Shown here in pieces: positions 9,871 through 17,055 of a stretch of DNA of 28,586 nt (position 1 is its first letter; each line of letters opens with the position of its first letter). The notes below the pieces were generated by a model. The model searched no databases. It was not told the DNA's origin and was given only the letters and a program-made list of their open reading frames with translations. The stretch spans positions 1 to 28,586 of the forward strand of contig CAKSJL010000016.1 of the NCBI GenBank assembly GCA_934463345.1. Reading direction: 5' to 3'. Made by a program: the position numbers and the translations under genes. The stretch is from an uncultured Oscillospiraceae bacterium (GTDB taxonomy: Bacteria; Bacillota; Clostridia; Oscillospirales; Ruminococcaceae).

Positions 9871-9903
9871 TTTTTCCGTCTCTGTTTACGGAAAAATCTC
9901 CTT
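9871..9903 (-). promoter_or_regulatory. topA translation initiation region: distant ribosome binding site plus intervening hairpin
   Basis: Read on the minus strand, AAGGAG (9903-9898) is followed by one A and then a 26-nt inverted repeat with 9-bp arms, TTTTTCCGT and ACGGAAAAA, and an 8-nt loop (9896-9871). Nine more bases lead to the ATG at 9861. Linear spacing is 36 bases, too far for initiation; with the hairpin folded the effective spacing is about 10. No other good Shine-Dalgarno sequence is present; only a weak GGA lies in the 3' arm. The sequences are seen directly; the bridging role is inferred. Confidence 0.5.
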
Positions 9904-9924
9904 TCAATGTTTTTTAAGGCAAAG

Positions 9925-11199
9925 CTACTGCTTTACAGTTTCCTGCTGCCGGTCATGCGGCGTAATCATAAGTCCGTACTTTTTTCCTTCTCTCAGCTCC
10001 AGCGCACCTATTATCTCAAGCTCTGTCAGAACTGCAAGTATATTAAGCGGACTTATACCCGAACGCTCGACAATCTCGTCCAGCATAAGCTCTTCATCGC
10101 CAAACACATTAACGACTGCAAGCTGTTCATCGGTCATATCCTCAAGCAGTTTTTCCCATTCTTCTCTGTCAGCGGTCCGTGAACTTTCCGCAACTGCCGG
10201 AACAGAGGATTGAGCAGCAGACTTTTTCTTTTTTCTTTTAGCGCTCCGGCTGTCTCTTTTAGGAATATCATTATCCTCTGATACGATCTCAGGAATAACG
10301 GCTTCACCTTTGAGCACTCTGAATGCACTGGACGTATAATAGTCATACAATATATCCAGGTGACTGAACACCGGAACAGCACCGTCCCGCAGATATTTTA
10401 CCACTCCTGCATACCTTTTGTCAAATATATCTGCCGGAGGTATACAAAAAACCGTTCTTCCCTGTTCAGCCGCATGCTGTGCGGTTATAAGCGAACCGCT
10501 TCTTTCATCAGCCTCCGTTACAAGCGTTCCGAAGGTAAGACCGGAAATTATACGGTTTCTAATGTGAAAGCAAAGTCTGTCCGGACGTGTTCCCGGGAAG
10601 AATTCGCTTATAACAAGTCCATGTCTTGCCACAAGCTTTTTTGCGTCTCCGTTTTCCCTTGGATAATTTACGTCAAGCCCACATGCAAGAACAGCCGCAG
10701 TTTTTCCGCCGGCTTTAAGCGCTCCCCTGTGCGCAGCTGAATCCAGTCCCAGAGCAAAGCCGCTTACTATTATAAATTCACGCTTTGCAAGCTCGGCACA
10801 TATCCTTTCAGTCACATCAACGCTGTAAGCCGAAGGATTTCTTGTTCCGACGCAGGAAAGCGAAGGGCTGCTGTTAAAGCCCTCTATATCACCCATACAA
10901 AACAGTACGGCAGGCGGATTATAAATATTCCTCAGAAGATAAGGATAATTTTCATCCTCAAAGGTCAGTATATAAAACCCTTTGTTTTCACAATATTCAA
11001 TAATACTGTCGCACTGTTCTATATGTGTTGTTTTTACGGCACGTTTTTCTGTATCGCTCAGAGAAGGATGCTCTCCGTCGCATACCGCATTGTATGCTTC
11101 CTTAACGTCCCCAAATGGACTTATCATCTGCCATATGCGTTCATTTCCGGGTCTGAGCGCCATTGCAAACCACAGCCAGTAACGTCTGTTGTCATTCAC
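9925..11199 (-). CDS. dprA: DNA processing protein DprA
   Basis: DprA loads RecA on incoming single-stranded DNA during natural transformation; it is also kept in bacteria not known to be competent. The protein has 424 residues. The Rossmann-like core contains VGTRNPSAYS, VSGFALGLDSAAHRGAL, AVLACGLDVNYPREN, ISEFFPGTRP, RNRIISGLTFGTLVTEA and SGSLITAQHAAEQGR, all classical DprA blocks. A basic linker with RSAKRKKKKS precedes a C-terminal winged-helix domain (about 352-410). The start is a GTG whose first bases overlap the stop of the preceding methyltransferase gene by 8 bases, implying coupled translation. It sits between the methyltransferase and topA. Confidence 0.96.
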   Translation of the reverse strand: MNDNRRYWLWFAMALRPGNERIWQMISPFGDVKEAYNAVCDGEHPSLSDTEKRAVKTTHIEQCDSIIEYCENKGFYILTFEDENYPYLLRNIYNPPAVLFCMGDIEGFNSSPSLSCVGTRNPSAYSVDVTERICAELAKREFIIVSGFALGLDSAAHRGALKAGGKTAAVLACGLDVNYPRENGDAKKLVARHGLVISEFFPGTRPDRLCFHIRNRIISGLTFGTLVTEADERSGSLITAQHAAEQGRTVFCIPPADIFDKRYAGVVKYLRDGAVPVFSHLDILYDYYTSSAFRVLKGEAVIPEIVSEDNDIPKRDSRSAKRKKKKSAAQSSVPAVAESSRTADREEWEKLLEDMTDEQLAVVNVFGDEELMLDEIVERSGISPLNILAVLTELEIIGALELREGKKYGLMITPHDRQQETVKQ

Positions 11200-12001
11200 C
11201 TCTTATCAGCTCCCACATTATAATTCCGGCAGCCATTGCAGCATTGAGCGATTCCGTATTGCCGTTCATCCTGACAGTGATCCTGCCGGAGCATTTCGCT
11301 GTCACAGCTTCGTTAAGACCGTTTCCTTCGTTGCCAATAAACACAGCGCCTCCGTTTTTAAAATCCATGCTTTTGACATCTGCCACATTTTCATCCACAA
11401 CTGCGGCATAGCTTTTCACACCTGCATCGCTCAGAGCAGAAAACAGCTCGTCCTCATTTACATCCCTGAAAACCGGTATACGGAACATTGAACCCATAGT
11501 TGCCCTTACAACCTTCGGGTTATATACGTCGCAACTTTCGCAGAAAATAACGCCGTCAAGTCCAAGAGCGTCGGCGGTTCTGATTATCATGCCGGCGTTT
11601 CCCGGATCCTGAAGTCTGTAAAGGACAGCGTATCTTCCTCCGGATTTTATTTTTCCACAGACAGACGTATTGTCACCAAATCTGCACTGTGCGAATATAC
11701 CCTGAGTATTTTCCGTTGCAGAGATGCTTTTACCAATATCATCAGAAATTATACTGACCTTTATTTCATCCGGAAGCTGTTCAAGCTCGCCGATATATTT
11801 TTCGACAGCTGATTCACTGACATAGATCTGCTCAATTTTTGCCCCCGAACTTACAGCGTCAAAAACAAGACGGCTTCCCTCAAGAGTGAAGAGCCTATAT
11901 CTGTATCTTTCCTTTTTTAAGCTGACAAGCTTTTTATAAAGCTTTATTTTAGGGTTATCCTTTGATCTTATCGTTTCGCCGAAAAAACAAGCCTGTTCCA
12001 A
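11192..12001 (-). CDS. SpoU/TrmH-family RNA 2'-O-methyltransferase
   Basis: A 269-residue member of the SPOUT class of RNA methyltransferases, which use S-adenosylmethionine to methylate the ribose of rRNA or tRNA. An N-terminal substrate-binding part starts with IRSKDNPKIKLYKKL, typical of the family. The knotted catalytic domain follows with motif 1 (QDPGNAGMIIRTADALG), motif 2 (VFIGNEGNGL) and motif 3 (NTESLNAAMAAGIIMWE). Which RNA position it modifies cannot be told from sequence alone; relatives are often annotated as 23S rRNA guanosine methyltransferases. The start is a TTG at 12001 with GGAGG 9 bases upstream; no ATG is available before the conserved block. Confidence 0.9.
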   Translation of the reverse strand: MEQACFFGETIRSKDNPKIKLYKKLVSLKKERYRYRLFTLEGSRLVFDAVSSGAKIEQIYVSESAVEKYIGELEQLPDEIKVSIISDDIGKSISATENTQGIFAQCRFGDNTSVCGKIKSGGRYAVLYRLQDPGNAGMIIRTADALGLDGVIFCESCDVYNPKVVRATMGSMFRIPVFRDVNEDELFSALSDAGVKSYAAVVDENVADVKSMDFKNGGAVFIGNEGNGLNEAVTAKCSGRITVRMNGNTESLNAAMAAGIIMWELIRGE

Positions 12002-12024
12002 ATTGCTCTTCCTCCATTTTTATT

Positions 12025-12041
12025 TGTACTGCATCAGTACA
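12025..12041. repeat. 17-bp palindrome upstream of the RNA methyltransferase gene
   Basis: TGTACTG, three bases, then CAGTACA: a perfect 7-bp inverted repeat. It lies between the rplT terminator and the methyltransferase start, 9 bases upstream of the GGAGG site. It could be an operator or a small 5' mRNA hairpin. I see no convincing promoter in this short gap. Confidence 0.5.
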
Positions 12042-12080
12042 TTGCCGCCTTAAAACAGCGATTCTGCTGCACATTTCCTT

Positions 12081-12120
12081 AAACGAAAACACGCTCTATT
12101 TGCGTAAAAGAGCGTGTTTT
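12081..12120 (-). terminator. Intrinsic terminator after rplT
   Basis: A perfect 12-bp inverted repeat (arms AAAACACGCTCT at 12086-12097 and its complement at 12109-12120) with an 11-nt loop starts 7 bases after the rplT stop. On the minus strand the 3' arm ends in TTTT and is followed by CGTTT. It closes the infC-rpmI-rplT operon. Readthrough into the housekeeping cluster is possible because no separate promoter is obvious there. Confidence 0.85.
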
Positions 12121-12127
12121 TATCTGA

Positions 12128-12481
12128 TTAAAGAGCAGCCTTAGCCTTTTCAACAATAGCTGTAAAGCCTGCTGGATCGTTAATTGCAATTTCAGAAAGC
12201 ATCTTGCGGTTGAGAGTGATTCCTGACTTCTTAACGCCGTTCATGAACTGTGAATAGTTCATTCCGTTAAGCTTGCATGCAGCGCTGATTCTTGTGATCC
12301 AAAGCTGTCTGAAATCTCTCTTCTTCTTCTTACGTCCTGCATATGCATAGTTGCCTGACTTCATTACGGCCTGCTTAGCCATCTTGAAATGCTTGCTCTT
12401 AGCGCCCCAGTAGCCCTTAGCAAGCTTGAGTGTTTTATTTCTTCTCTTGCGAGTCATCATCGCACCCTTAACACGTGCCAT
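12128..12481 (-). CDS. rplT: 50S ribosomal protein L20
   Basis: A 117-residue, very basic protein starting [20 protein letters not shown] and containing [38 protein letters not shown] and the C-terminal [14 protein letters not shown], the full L20 pattern. L20 binds 23S rRNA early in 50S assembly and, in Bacillus and E. coli, represses its own operon by binding the mRNA. GGAGGT lies 8 bases before the ATG. It is the last gene of the infC operon and is followed at once by a terminator. Confidence 0.99.
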   Translation of the reverse strand: MARVKGAMMTRKRRNKTLKLAKGYWGAKSKHFKMAKQAVMKSGNYAYAGRKKKKRDFRQLWITRISAACKLNGMNYSQFMNGVKKSGITLNRKMLSEIAINDPAGFTAIVEKAKAAL

Positions 12482-12511
12482 AGTCTTATACCTCCGTTTT
12501 TATTTTCGATA

Positions 12512-12715
12512 TTACTTATAAGGAACTAACTTCTTGATTACAGGTGAATTTGCGTCGCTTGCAAGACCTGCGCAGCGTGCAATTCTCTTTCTCTTTGTAT
12601 CCTTCTGAGTAAGTCTATGTCTTTTGTTTGTGTGCTGATATTTAACCTTGCCGTTCTTAGTCAGCTTGAAACGCTTTTTAGCGCCTGAATGTGTTTTAAC
12701 CTTAACCTTTGCCAT
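12512..12715 (-). CDS. rpmI: 50S ribosomal protein L35
   Basis: A 67-residue protein beginning MAKVKVKTHSGAKKRFKLTK and containing NKRHRLTQKDTKRKR, the standard L35 sequence. It is a small component of the large ribosomal subunit. AAGGAGG lies shortly before the ATG. It sits 14 bases after infC and 30 bases before rplT, the universal infC-rpmI-rplT order. Confidence 0.99.
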   Translation of the reverse strand: MAKVKVKTHSGAKKRFKLTKNGKVKYQHTNKRHRLTQKDTKRKRIARCAGLASDANSPVIKKLVPYK

Positions 12716-12729
12716 AACCGGTTCCTCCT

Positions 12730-13251
12730 TTATTTAGTCGATGCTTTCGGTGACATGAACATAACAATACTGCGGCCTTCCATTTTAGCAGGCTTGTCAA
12801 CAACACCGGCTTCTGCGCATGCCTCTTTGAACTTTTCAAGCAGTTCCTCGCCAAGCTGCGGATGTGCGATCGCACGCTTGCGGAATCTTACAGAAATTTT
12901 AATCTTATCTCCGTTTTTAAGGAACTTTATTGCCTGATTAACCTTTGTGTTAAAATCATGAGTGTCAATCGCAGAAAACATTCTGATTTCCTTGATATCA
13001 ACTGTTTTCTGATTTTTTCTTGCTTCCTTTTCTTTCTTTGCCTGTTCAAAGCAGAACTTTCCGTAATCGAGAATTCTGCATACCGGCGGTTTTGCATTCG
13101 GAGCAATCTTAACCAGATCAAGATCCTTTTCATACGCCATCCTCTGAGCATCTCTGGCAGAAACAACGCCGAGCTTTGTTCCGTCAACGTCGATCAGCAG
13201 TACTTCCTTATCTCTGATCTCCTCGTTGATCTGCAGTTCCTGTTTGCTAAT
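12730..13251 (-). CDS. infC: Translation initiation factor IF-3
   Basis: IF-3 binds the 30S subunit and checks start codon choice. The protein has the N domain (INEEIRDKEVLLIDVDGTKLG, then PNAKPPVCRILDYGKF), a lysine-rich linker (AKKEKEARKNQK) and the C domain (EIRMFSAIDTHDFNTKVNQ, then KISVRFRKRAIAHPQLG). I place the start at the ATT codon 13251-13249: GGAGG ends 8 bases before it, and the resulting N-terminus (M)SKQELQINEEIRDKEV aligns with Bacillus IF-3, which also starts at ATT. The in-frame TTG at 13266 has the ribosome binding site inside its own first codons and is therefore unlikely. A rare start codon lets IF-3 limit its own synthesis. Length is then 173 residues. Confidence 0.95.
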   Translation of the reverse strand: MSKQELQINEEIRDKEVLLIDVDGTKLGVVSARDAQRMAYEKDLDLVKIAPNAKPPVCRILDYGKFCFEQAKKEKEARKNQKTVDIKEIRMFSAIDTHDFNTKVNQAIKFLKNGDKIKISVRFRKRAIAHPQLGEELLEKFKEACAEAGVVDKPAKMEGRSIVMFMSPKASTK

Positions 13252-13436
13252 AGTCAGCACCTCCAAGCATTAATTAGGGCGTAAAATTATTATCGCCAAA
13301 ATAAAAATGAGCGCAGATATACAATCAGCACTCAATAATAATCTGTAAGCGAAAAATCACAAACATCTGAATATTGACCATGCCAGGCAGAAAACACGCC
13401 GCATGGTGAGAACTGATATTCTGCTTTGTTTTTACT
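13252..13436 (-). promoter_or_regulatory. infC operon leader RNA with attenuator-like hairpin
   Basis: About 185 bases separate the predicted transcription start from the infC ATT codon. On the minus strand the first part folds into nested stems: GAATAT/ATATTC (13421-13416 with 13374-13369) enclosing ACCATGC/GCATGGT (13407-13401 with 13383-13377; the arms read alike on both strands). Further down, TGAGTGC pairs with GCGCTCA (13334-13328 with 13314-13308, one G-U pair), followed by TTTTTATTTT, which looks like an intrinsic terminator before infC. In Bacillus an L20-responsive leader terminates transcription in this position; a similar role here is inferred. Confidence 0.6.
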
Positions 13437-13441
13437 GATTA

Positions 13442-13470
13442 ATTATACACTATTCCAAAATCGTTGTCAA
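13442..13470 (-). promoter_or_regulatory. Promoter of infC-rpmI-rplT
   Basis: On the minus strand a perfect -35 TTGACA (13470-13465), a 17-base spacer and a perfect -10 TATAAT (13447-13442). This is an ideal housekeeping sigma factor promoter, as expected for a ribosomal protein operon. Confidence 0.92.
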
Positions 13471-13700
13471 GACTTTTTTATAATATTTCCGAAATTTTTT
13501 CAGCTGCGGTTTTTAATCAGCCGATATTATAATGTATAGTACAGGCTAGATAAACAAACGTTTTGTAAAATTTATTTTACGCAGATTTAACATTCCGTCT
13601 CTTTTGGATTTTACATTGCTGTTATAAAATAATCATGTAATCGAAAAGGAATTCGGTTATTAATGATTAATGCCTAAAAAGCATAAAGGAGACTTTTATT
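13471..13700 (+). promoter_or_regulatory. pstS upstream region with Pho-box-like repeats
   Basis: This AT-rich stretch separates the divergent infC and pst operons. TTTACG (13576-13581) and TTAACA (13587-13592) are direct repeats 11 bases apart, and TTTACA follows at 13610-13615. This resembles the TTHACA-N5-TTHACA half-sites known for Bacillus PhoP. A -10-like TATAAAAT is at 13623-13630, and no good -35 is present at the expected distance, which fits an activator-dependent promoter. A 7-bp inverted repeat GTAAAAT/ATTTTAC lies at 13565-13580. AAAGGAG is 9 bases before the pstS ATG. Binding by the PhoB encoded downstream is inferred. Confidence 0.5.
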
Positions 13701-14576
13701 ATGAATATGAAAAAAACACTTGCACTTGTTATGACAACAATTTTTACTGGCTCTCTTGCAGTAGGCTGCGGTTCTGAATCATTTAGTGCAAAGGAGGACA
13801 TAACAATTGTTTCAAGAGAGGACGGCTCCGGCACAAGAGGCGCTTTCGTTGAGCTTTTCGGAATCGAAGAAAAGGATGCCGACGGAAACAAGGTTGACCG
13901 TACGACAACTGACGCACAGATCACCAACAACACATCTGTAATGATGACAACAGTTGCCGGAGATATGTACGCTATCGGATATATTTCACTCGGCTCTCTC
14001 AATAAAACTGTAAAGGCTGTAAAGATTGACGGTGTTGAACCTACAGTTGACAATGTTAAGAATGATTCCTACAAAATCGCACGTCCTTTTAACATTGCAT
14101 ACAAGGAAACTTCTCTGAGCGACGTTTCAAAGGATTTCATTGACTATATCATGAGCACAGAGGGTCAGCAGATCGTTTCCGACAACGGATACATCAGCAT
14201 TGACGGCGCTTCACCATACTCTGGTTCAAAGCCTTCAGGAAAGATCGTTGTTGCCGGTTCATCATCAGTTTCACCGGTAATGGAGAAGCTTGCGGAAGCT
14301 TACAAGAAAGTAAATACCGGCGCTGACATTGAAATCCAGACAAGCGATTCCACAACAGGAATGACTTCAGCAGGCGATGATGTATGCGATATTGGAATGG
14401 CTTCAAGAGAACTGAAGGATTCAGAGCTTGAAAAGGGTCTTACTCCACTTGTAATCGCAATGGACGGTATTGCAGTTATTGTAAATAACGACAACCCTAC
14501 AACGGATATTTCAAGCGATGAAATCAAATCAATCTATGTCGGAGATACAAAGACATGGGAAACCCTTGCTGACTAA
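13701..14576 (+). CDS. pstS: Phosphate-binding lipoprotein PstS, circularly permuted
   Basis: A 291-residue secreted lipoprotein that should bind phosphate and deliver it to the Pst channel. A signal peptide ends at a lipobox with Cys23 (LAVGC). Residues 34-166 (ITIVSREDGSGTRGAFVELF to the DNGYISI segment) correspond to the second half of classical PstS, including the R..SGT phosphate loop. Residues 180-291 (KIVVAGSSSVSPVMEKLAEA to TKTWETLAD) correspond to the first half, including GSSSVSP, DIGMASRELK and DGIAVIVNNDNP. The order is thus reversed compared with the usual protein. Both halves are intact, so a complete two-lobe binding site can form. Function is supported by its place as first gene of pstSCAB-phoU-phoBR. 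The gene starts at ATG with AAAGGAG upstream. Confidence 0.93.
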   Translation: MNMKKTLALVMTTIFTGSLAVGCGSESFSAKEDITIVSREDGSGTRGAFVELFGIEEKDADGNKVDRTTTDAQITNNTSVMMTTVAGDMYAIGYISLGSLNKTVKAVKIDGVEPTVDNVKNDSYKIARPFNIAYKETSLSDVSKDFIDYIMSTEGQQIVSDNGYISIDGASPYSGSKPSGKIVVAGSSSVSPVMEKLAEAYKKVNTGADIEIQTSDSTTGMTSAGDDVCDIGMASRELKDSELEKGLTPLVIAMDGIAVIVNNDNPTTDISSDEIKSIYVGDTKTWETLAD

Positions 14577-14602
14577 TCTGTCTTTTGGGGGATCGCAAAT
14601 AT

Positions 14603-15439
14603 ATGAAAAAAAATATTCTTGAAAAAGCAATGAGCATCGTTTTTCTGATAGCCGCATGCGTTTCAATCCTCGCTGTTGCAGTGATATGCCTGTTTCTTTT
14701 TGCAAACGGCATCCCTGCAATGGGGAAGATTGGATTTTTAAAGTTTCTGACCGGCGATGTATGGCGTCCGTCAAACGATATTTATGGTATTCTGCCGTTT
14801 ATACTCGGAAGCCTTTATGTTACTGCCGGCGCTGTTCTCATCGGAGTTCCGATAGGAATTATGACAGCCGTCTTTATGGCACGCTTCTGCCCGAAAAAGC
14901 TTCACAGGATATTAAAGCCTGCTATCGACCTTCTTGCCGGAATCCCGTCTGTAATATACGGCTTTTTCGGACTCGTAATAATTGTTCCGGTAACAGGCAG
15001 CTCAATTATAGCGGCATCATTAATACTTGCCATAATGATACTGCCGTCTGTAATAAGCGTTTCCGAATCTGCGCTCAGAGCTGTTCCGGAAAGCTATTAC
15101 GAGGGCGCTCTTGCACTTGGCGCAACACACGAAAGAAGCGTTTTCACAGTCGTTCTGCCAGCAGCAGGCTCAGGCGTTTTTGCAGGAGTTGTGCTTGGCA
15201 TAGGACGTGCAATAGGTGAAACCATGGCGGTCATGATGGTTGCCGGAAACAACACTGGTATGCCGAAAAGCATATTCAAGGGCGTTCGTACACTCACCTC
15301 AAACATTGCAATAGAAATGGGCTATGCGACTGACCTTCATCGTGAAGCGCTCATTGCAACGGGCGTTGTGCTGTTCGTGTTTATACTTATAATAAATTTC
15401 GCATCATCTATGCTTAAAAGGAGGAGCAGTGCAAAATGA
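14603..15439 (+). CDS. pstC: Phosphate ABC transporter permease PstC
   Basis: A 278-residue integral membrane protein, one half of the phosphate channel. Several hydrophobic helices are visible, starting with residues about 9-33, and the ABC-permease coupling region reads PESYYEGALALGATHERSVFTVVLP, followed by GRAIGETMAVMMVAGN, typical of PstC. The WRPSNDIYGILPFILGSLYV segment is also characteristic. I chose the ATG at 14603, with GGGGGA about 10 bases upstream; an in-frame TTG at 14585 overlaps that ribosome binding site and is unlikely. The stop overlaps the pstA start by 4 bases (ATGA). Confidence 0.96.
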   Translation: MKKNILEKAMSIVFLIAACVSILAVAVICLFLFANGIPAMGKIGFLKFLTGDVWRPSNDIYGILPFILGSLYVTAGAVLIGVPIGIMTAVFMARFCPKKLHRILKPAIDLLAGIPSVIYGFFGLVIIVPVTGSSIIAASLILAIMILPSVISVSESALRAVPESYYEGALALGATHERSVFTVVLPAAGSGVFAGVVLGIGRAIGETMAVMMVAGNNTGMPKSIFKGVRTLTSNIAIEMGYATDLHREALIATGVVLFVFILIINFASSMLKRRSSAK

Positions 15440-16302
15440 ATCCTATGCGTAAGGAAAGCTTCAAAACAAAGCTTTCACATTATAAAAACTCCCCCGGCTC
15501 GCTTATACTGATGCTTCTTGTAATGCTCTGTGCCACTATCACCGTTCTGACGCTGATTTTTCTGGTAATCTATATCCTTGTAAACGGCATTCCACATTTA
15601 ACGCCTTCTCTTTTCTCCCCGGAATACAACTCCGAAAATGTATCAATGCTGCCGGCGATCATAAACACATTTATAATGACAATTATTTCTCTTGTTATTG
15701 CAGTTCCTCTCGGTATATTTTCTGCCGTTTACCTTGTTGAGTATGCAAAAAGAGGCAACAAGCTTGTCGGCATTATAAGAATGACAACTGAAACTCTGTC
15801 CGGCATTCCGTCAATTGTTTACGGTCTTTTCGGTTTTCTGTTCTTCCTTACAACTCTCAAGCTCGGATATTCAATACTGTCCGGTGCTCTGACTCTTGCG
15901 ATAATGATTCTTCCGCTTGTTATGAGAACAACTGAGGAAGCGCTGAAATCAGTACCAGATTCCTACAGAGAGGGCAGCTTCGGTCTTGGCGCAGGAAAGC
16001 TGAGAACCGTTTTCAGGATAGTACTTCCTCCGGCTATACCGGGAATACTTTCCGGTATTATTCTTGCAACCGGACGTATCTGCGGAGAAACTGCCGCACT
16101 TATATTTACTGCCGGAACAGGTACAAAGATCGCATTGAACATAATGTCCTCCGGACGAACACTTGCAGTACACATGTACAATCTTTCAAGCGAGGGTCTT
16201 TACATTGACCAGTGCTATGCAACAGCAGTTATTCTTCTTGTGCTTGTTGCCCTGATAAATGGTCTTTCCGGACTTATAGCCAAAAAAATATCGAAAGGAT
16301 AA
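15436..16302 (+). CDS. pstA: Phosphate ABC transporter permease PstA
   Basis: A 288-residue membrane protein, partner of PstC. The N-terminal cytoplasmic part is basic; a first membrane helix spans about 24-52. Family blocks include SGIPSIVYGLFGFLFF, the coupling loop PDSYREGSFGLGAGKLRTVF and GRICGETAALIFTAGTG. It starts within the pstC stop (ATGA overlap) and ends 3 bases before pstB, showing tight translational coupling. Confidence 0.96.
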   Translation: MNPMRKESFKTKLSHYKNSPGSLILMLLVMLCATITVLTLIFLVIYILVNGIPHLTPSLFSPEYNSENVSMLPAIINTFIMTIISLVIAVPLGIFSAVYLVEYAKRGNKLVGIIRMTTETLSGIPSIVYGLFGFLFFLTTLKLGYSILSGALTLAIMILPLVMRTTEEALKSVPDSYREGSFGLGAGKLRTVFRIVLPPAIPGILSGIILATGRICGETAALIFTAGTGTKIALNIMSSGRTLAVHMYNLSSEGLYIDQCYATAVILLVLVALINGLSGLIAKKISKG

Positions 16303-16305
16303 ATC

Positions 16306-17055
16306 ATGGACAAATTCAAGGTTGAAGGTCTTGATCTTTACTACGGTCAGTTCAAGGCGTTGAAAAATATAAATATAAAAATTCCTGATCATGAAATAAC
16401 AGCATTCATAGGACCGTCCGGCTGTGGCAAATCTACTCTTCTGAAATCCCTCAACAGGATGAATGACCTGGTTGAGGGCTGCTCTATAAAGGGAAAGGTT
16501 TTGCTTGACGGCGAGGATATTTATGACAAAATGGATGTAAATCTTCTGAGAAAGCGTGTCGGCATGGTTTTTCAGAAGCCTAATCCGTTTCCTATGAGCA
16601 TATATGACAACATCGCATACGGTCCGAGAACGCATGGAATCCGTTCAAAGGCAAAGCTTGATGATATTGTTGAAAAATCGCTTCGTGACGCCGCAATCTG
16701 GGACGAGGTCAAGGACAGACTCAAAAAAAGTGCGCTTGGAATGTCCGGTGGACAGCAGCAGCGTCTTTGTATCGCAAGAGCGCTCGCCGTACAGCCGGAA
16801 GTTCTTCTCATGGATGAACCGACATCAGCTCTCGACCCGATTTCCACATCAAAGATCGAAGACCTTGCAACGGAGCTGAAAAAGGAGTATACTATAATTA
16901 TAGTAACCCACAATATGCAGCAGGCTGTCAGAATTTCTGACAACACAGCCTTTTTCCTGCTTGGCGAAATTATTGAATACGACAAAACTGAAAAGCTTTT
17001 TTCTATGCCTTCAAACAAGAAAACCGAGGACTATATCACAGGGAGGTTCGGATAA
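16306..17055 (+). CDS. pstB: Phosphate ABC transporter ATPase PstB
   Basis: A 249-residue ABC ATPase that powers phosphate import. Walker [10 protein letters not shown] is at residues 36-44, the Q-loop glutamine at 90 in [16 protein letters not shown] (diagnostic of PstB), the signature MSGGQQQRL at 146-154, Walker B VLLMDEP at 166-172 and the switch histidine at 202 in VTHNMQQA. It ends [10 protein letters not shown], the usual PstB C-terminus. The stop codon is directly followed by the phoU ATG. Confidence 0.98.
   Translation: MDKFKVEGLDLYYGQFKALKNINIKIPDHEITAFIGPSGCGKSTLLKSLNRMNDLVEGCSIKGKVLLDGEDIYDKMDVNLLRKRVGMVFQKPNPFPMSIYDNIAYGPRTHGIRSKAKLDDIVEKSLRDAAIWDEVKDRLKKSALGMSGGQQQRLCIARALAVQPEVLLMDEPTSALDPISTSKIEDLATELKKEYTIIIVTHNMQQAVRISDNTAFFLLGEIIEYDKTEKLFSMPSNKKTEDYITGRFG

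Noticed and set aside
13252..13266. TTG start for infC
   Set aside because: The Shine-Dalgarno sequence would lie within the first codons; the ATT at 13251 has ideal spacing and matches known IF-3 starts.
13526..13533. TATAAT-like sequence as a second pst promoter
   Set aside because: No acceptable -35 at 16-18 bases on either strand.
13565..13580. GTAAAAT/ATTTTAC inverted repeat as a separate operator
   Set aside because: It is short and made mostly of A and T in an AT-rich region, and partly overlaps the first Pho-box-like repeat; no independent support.
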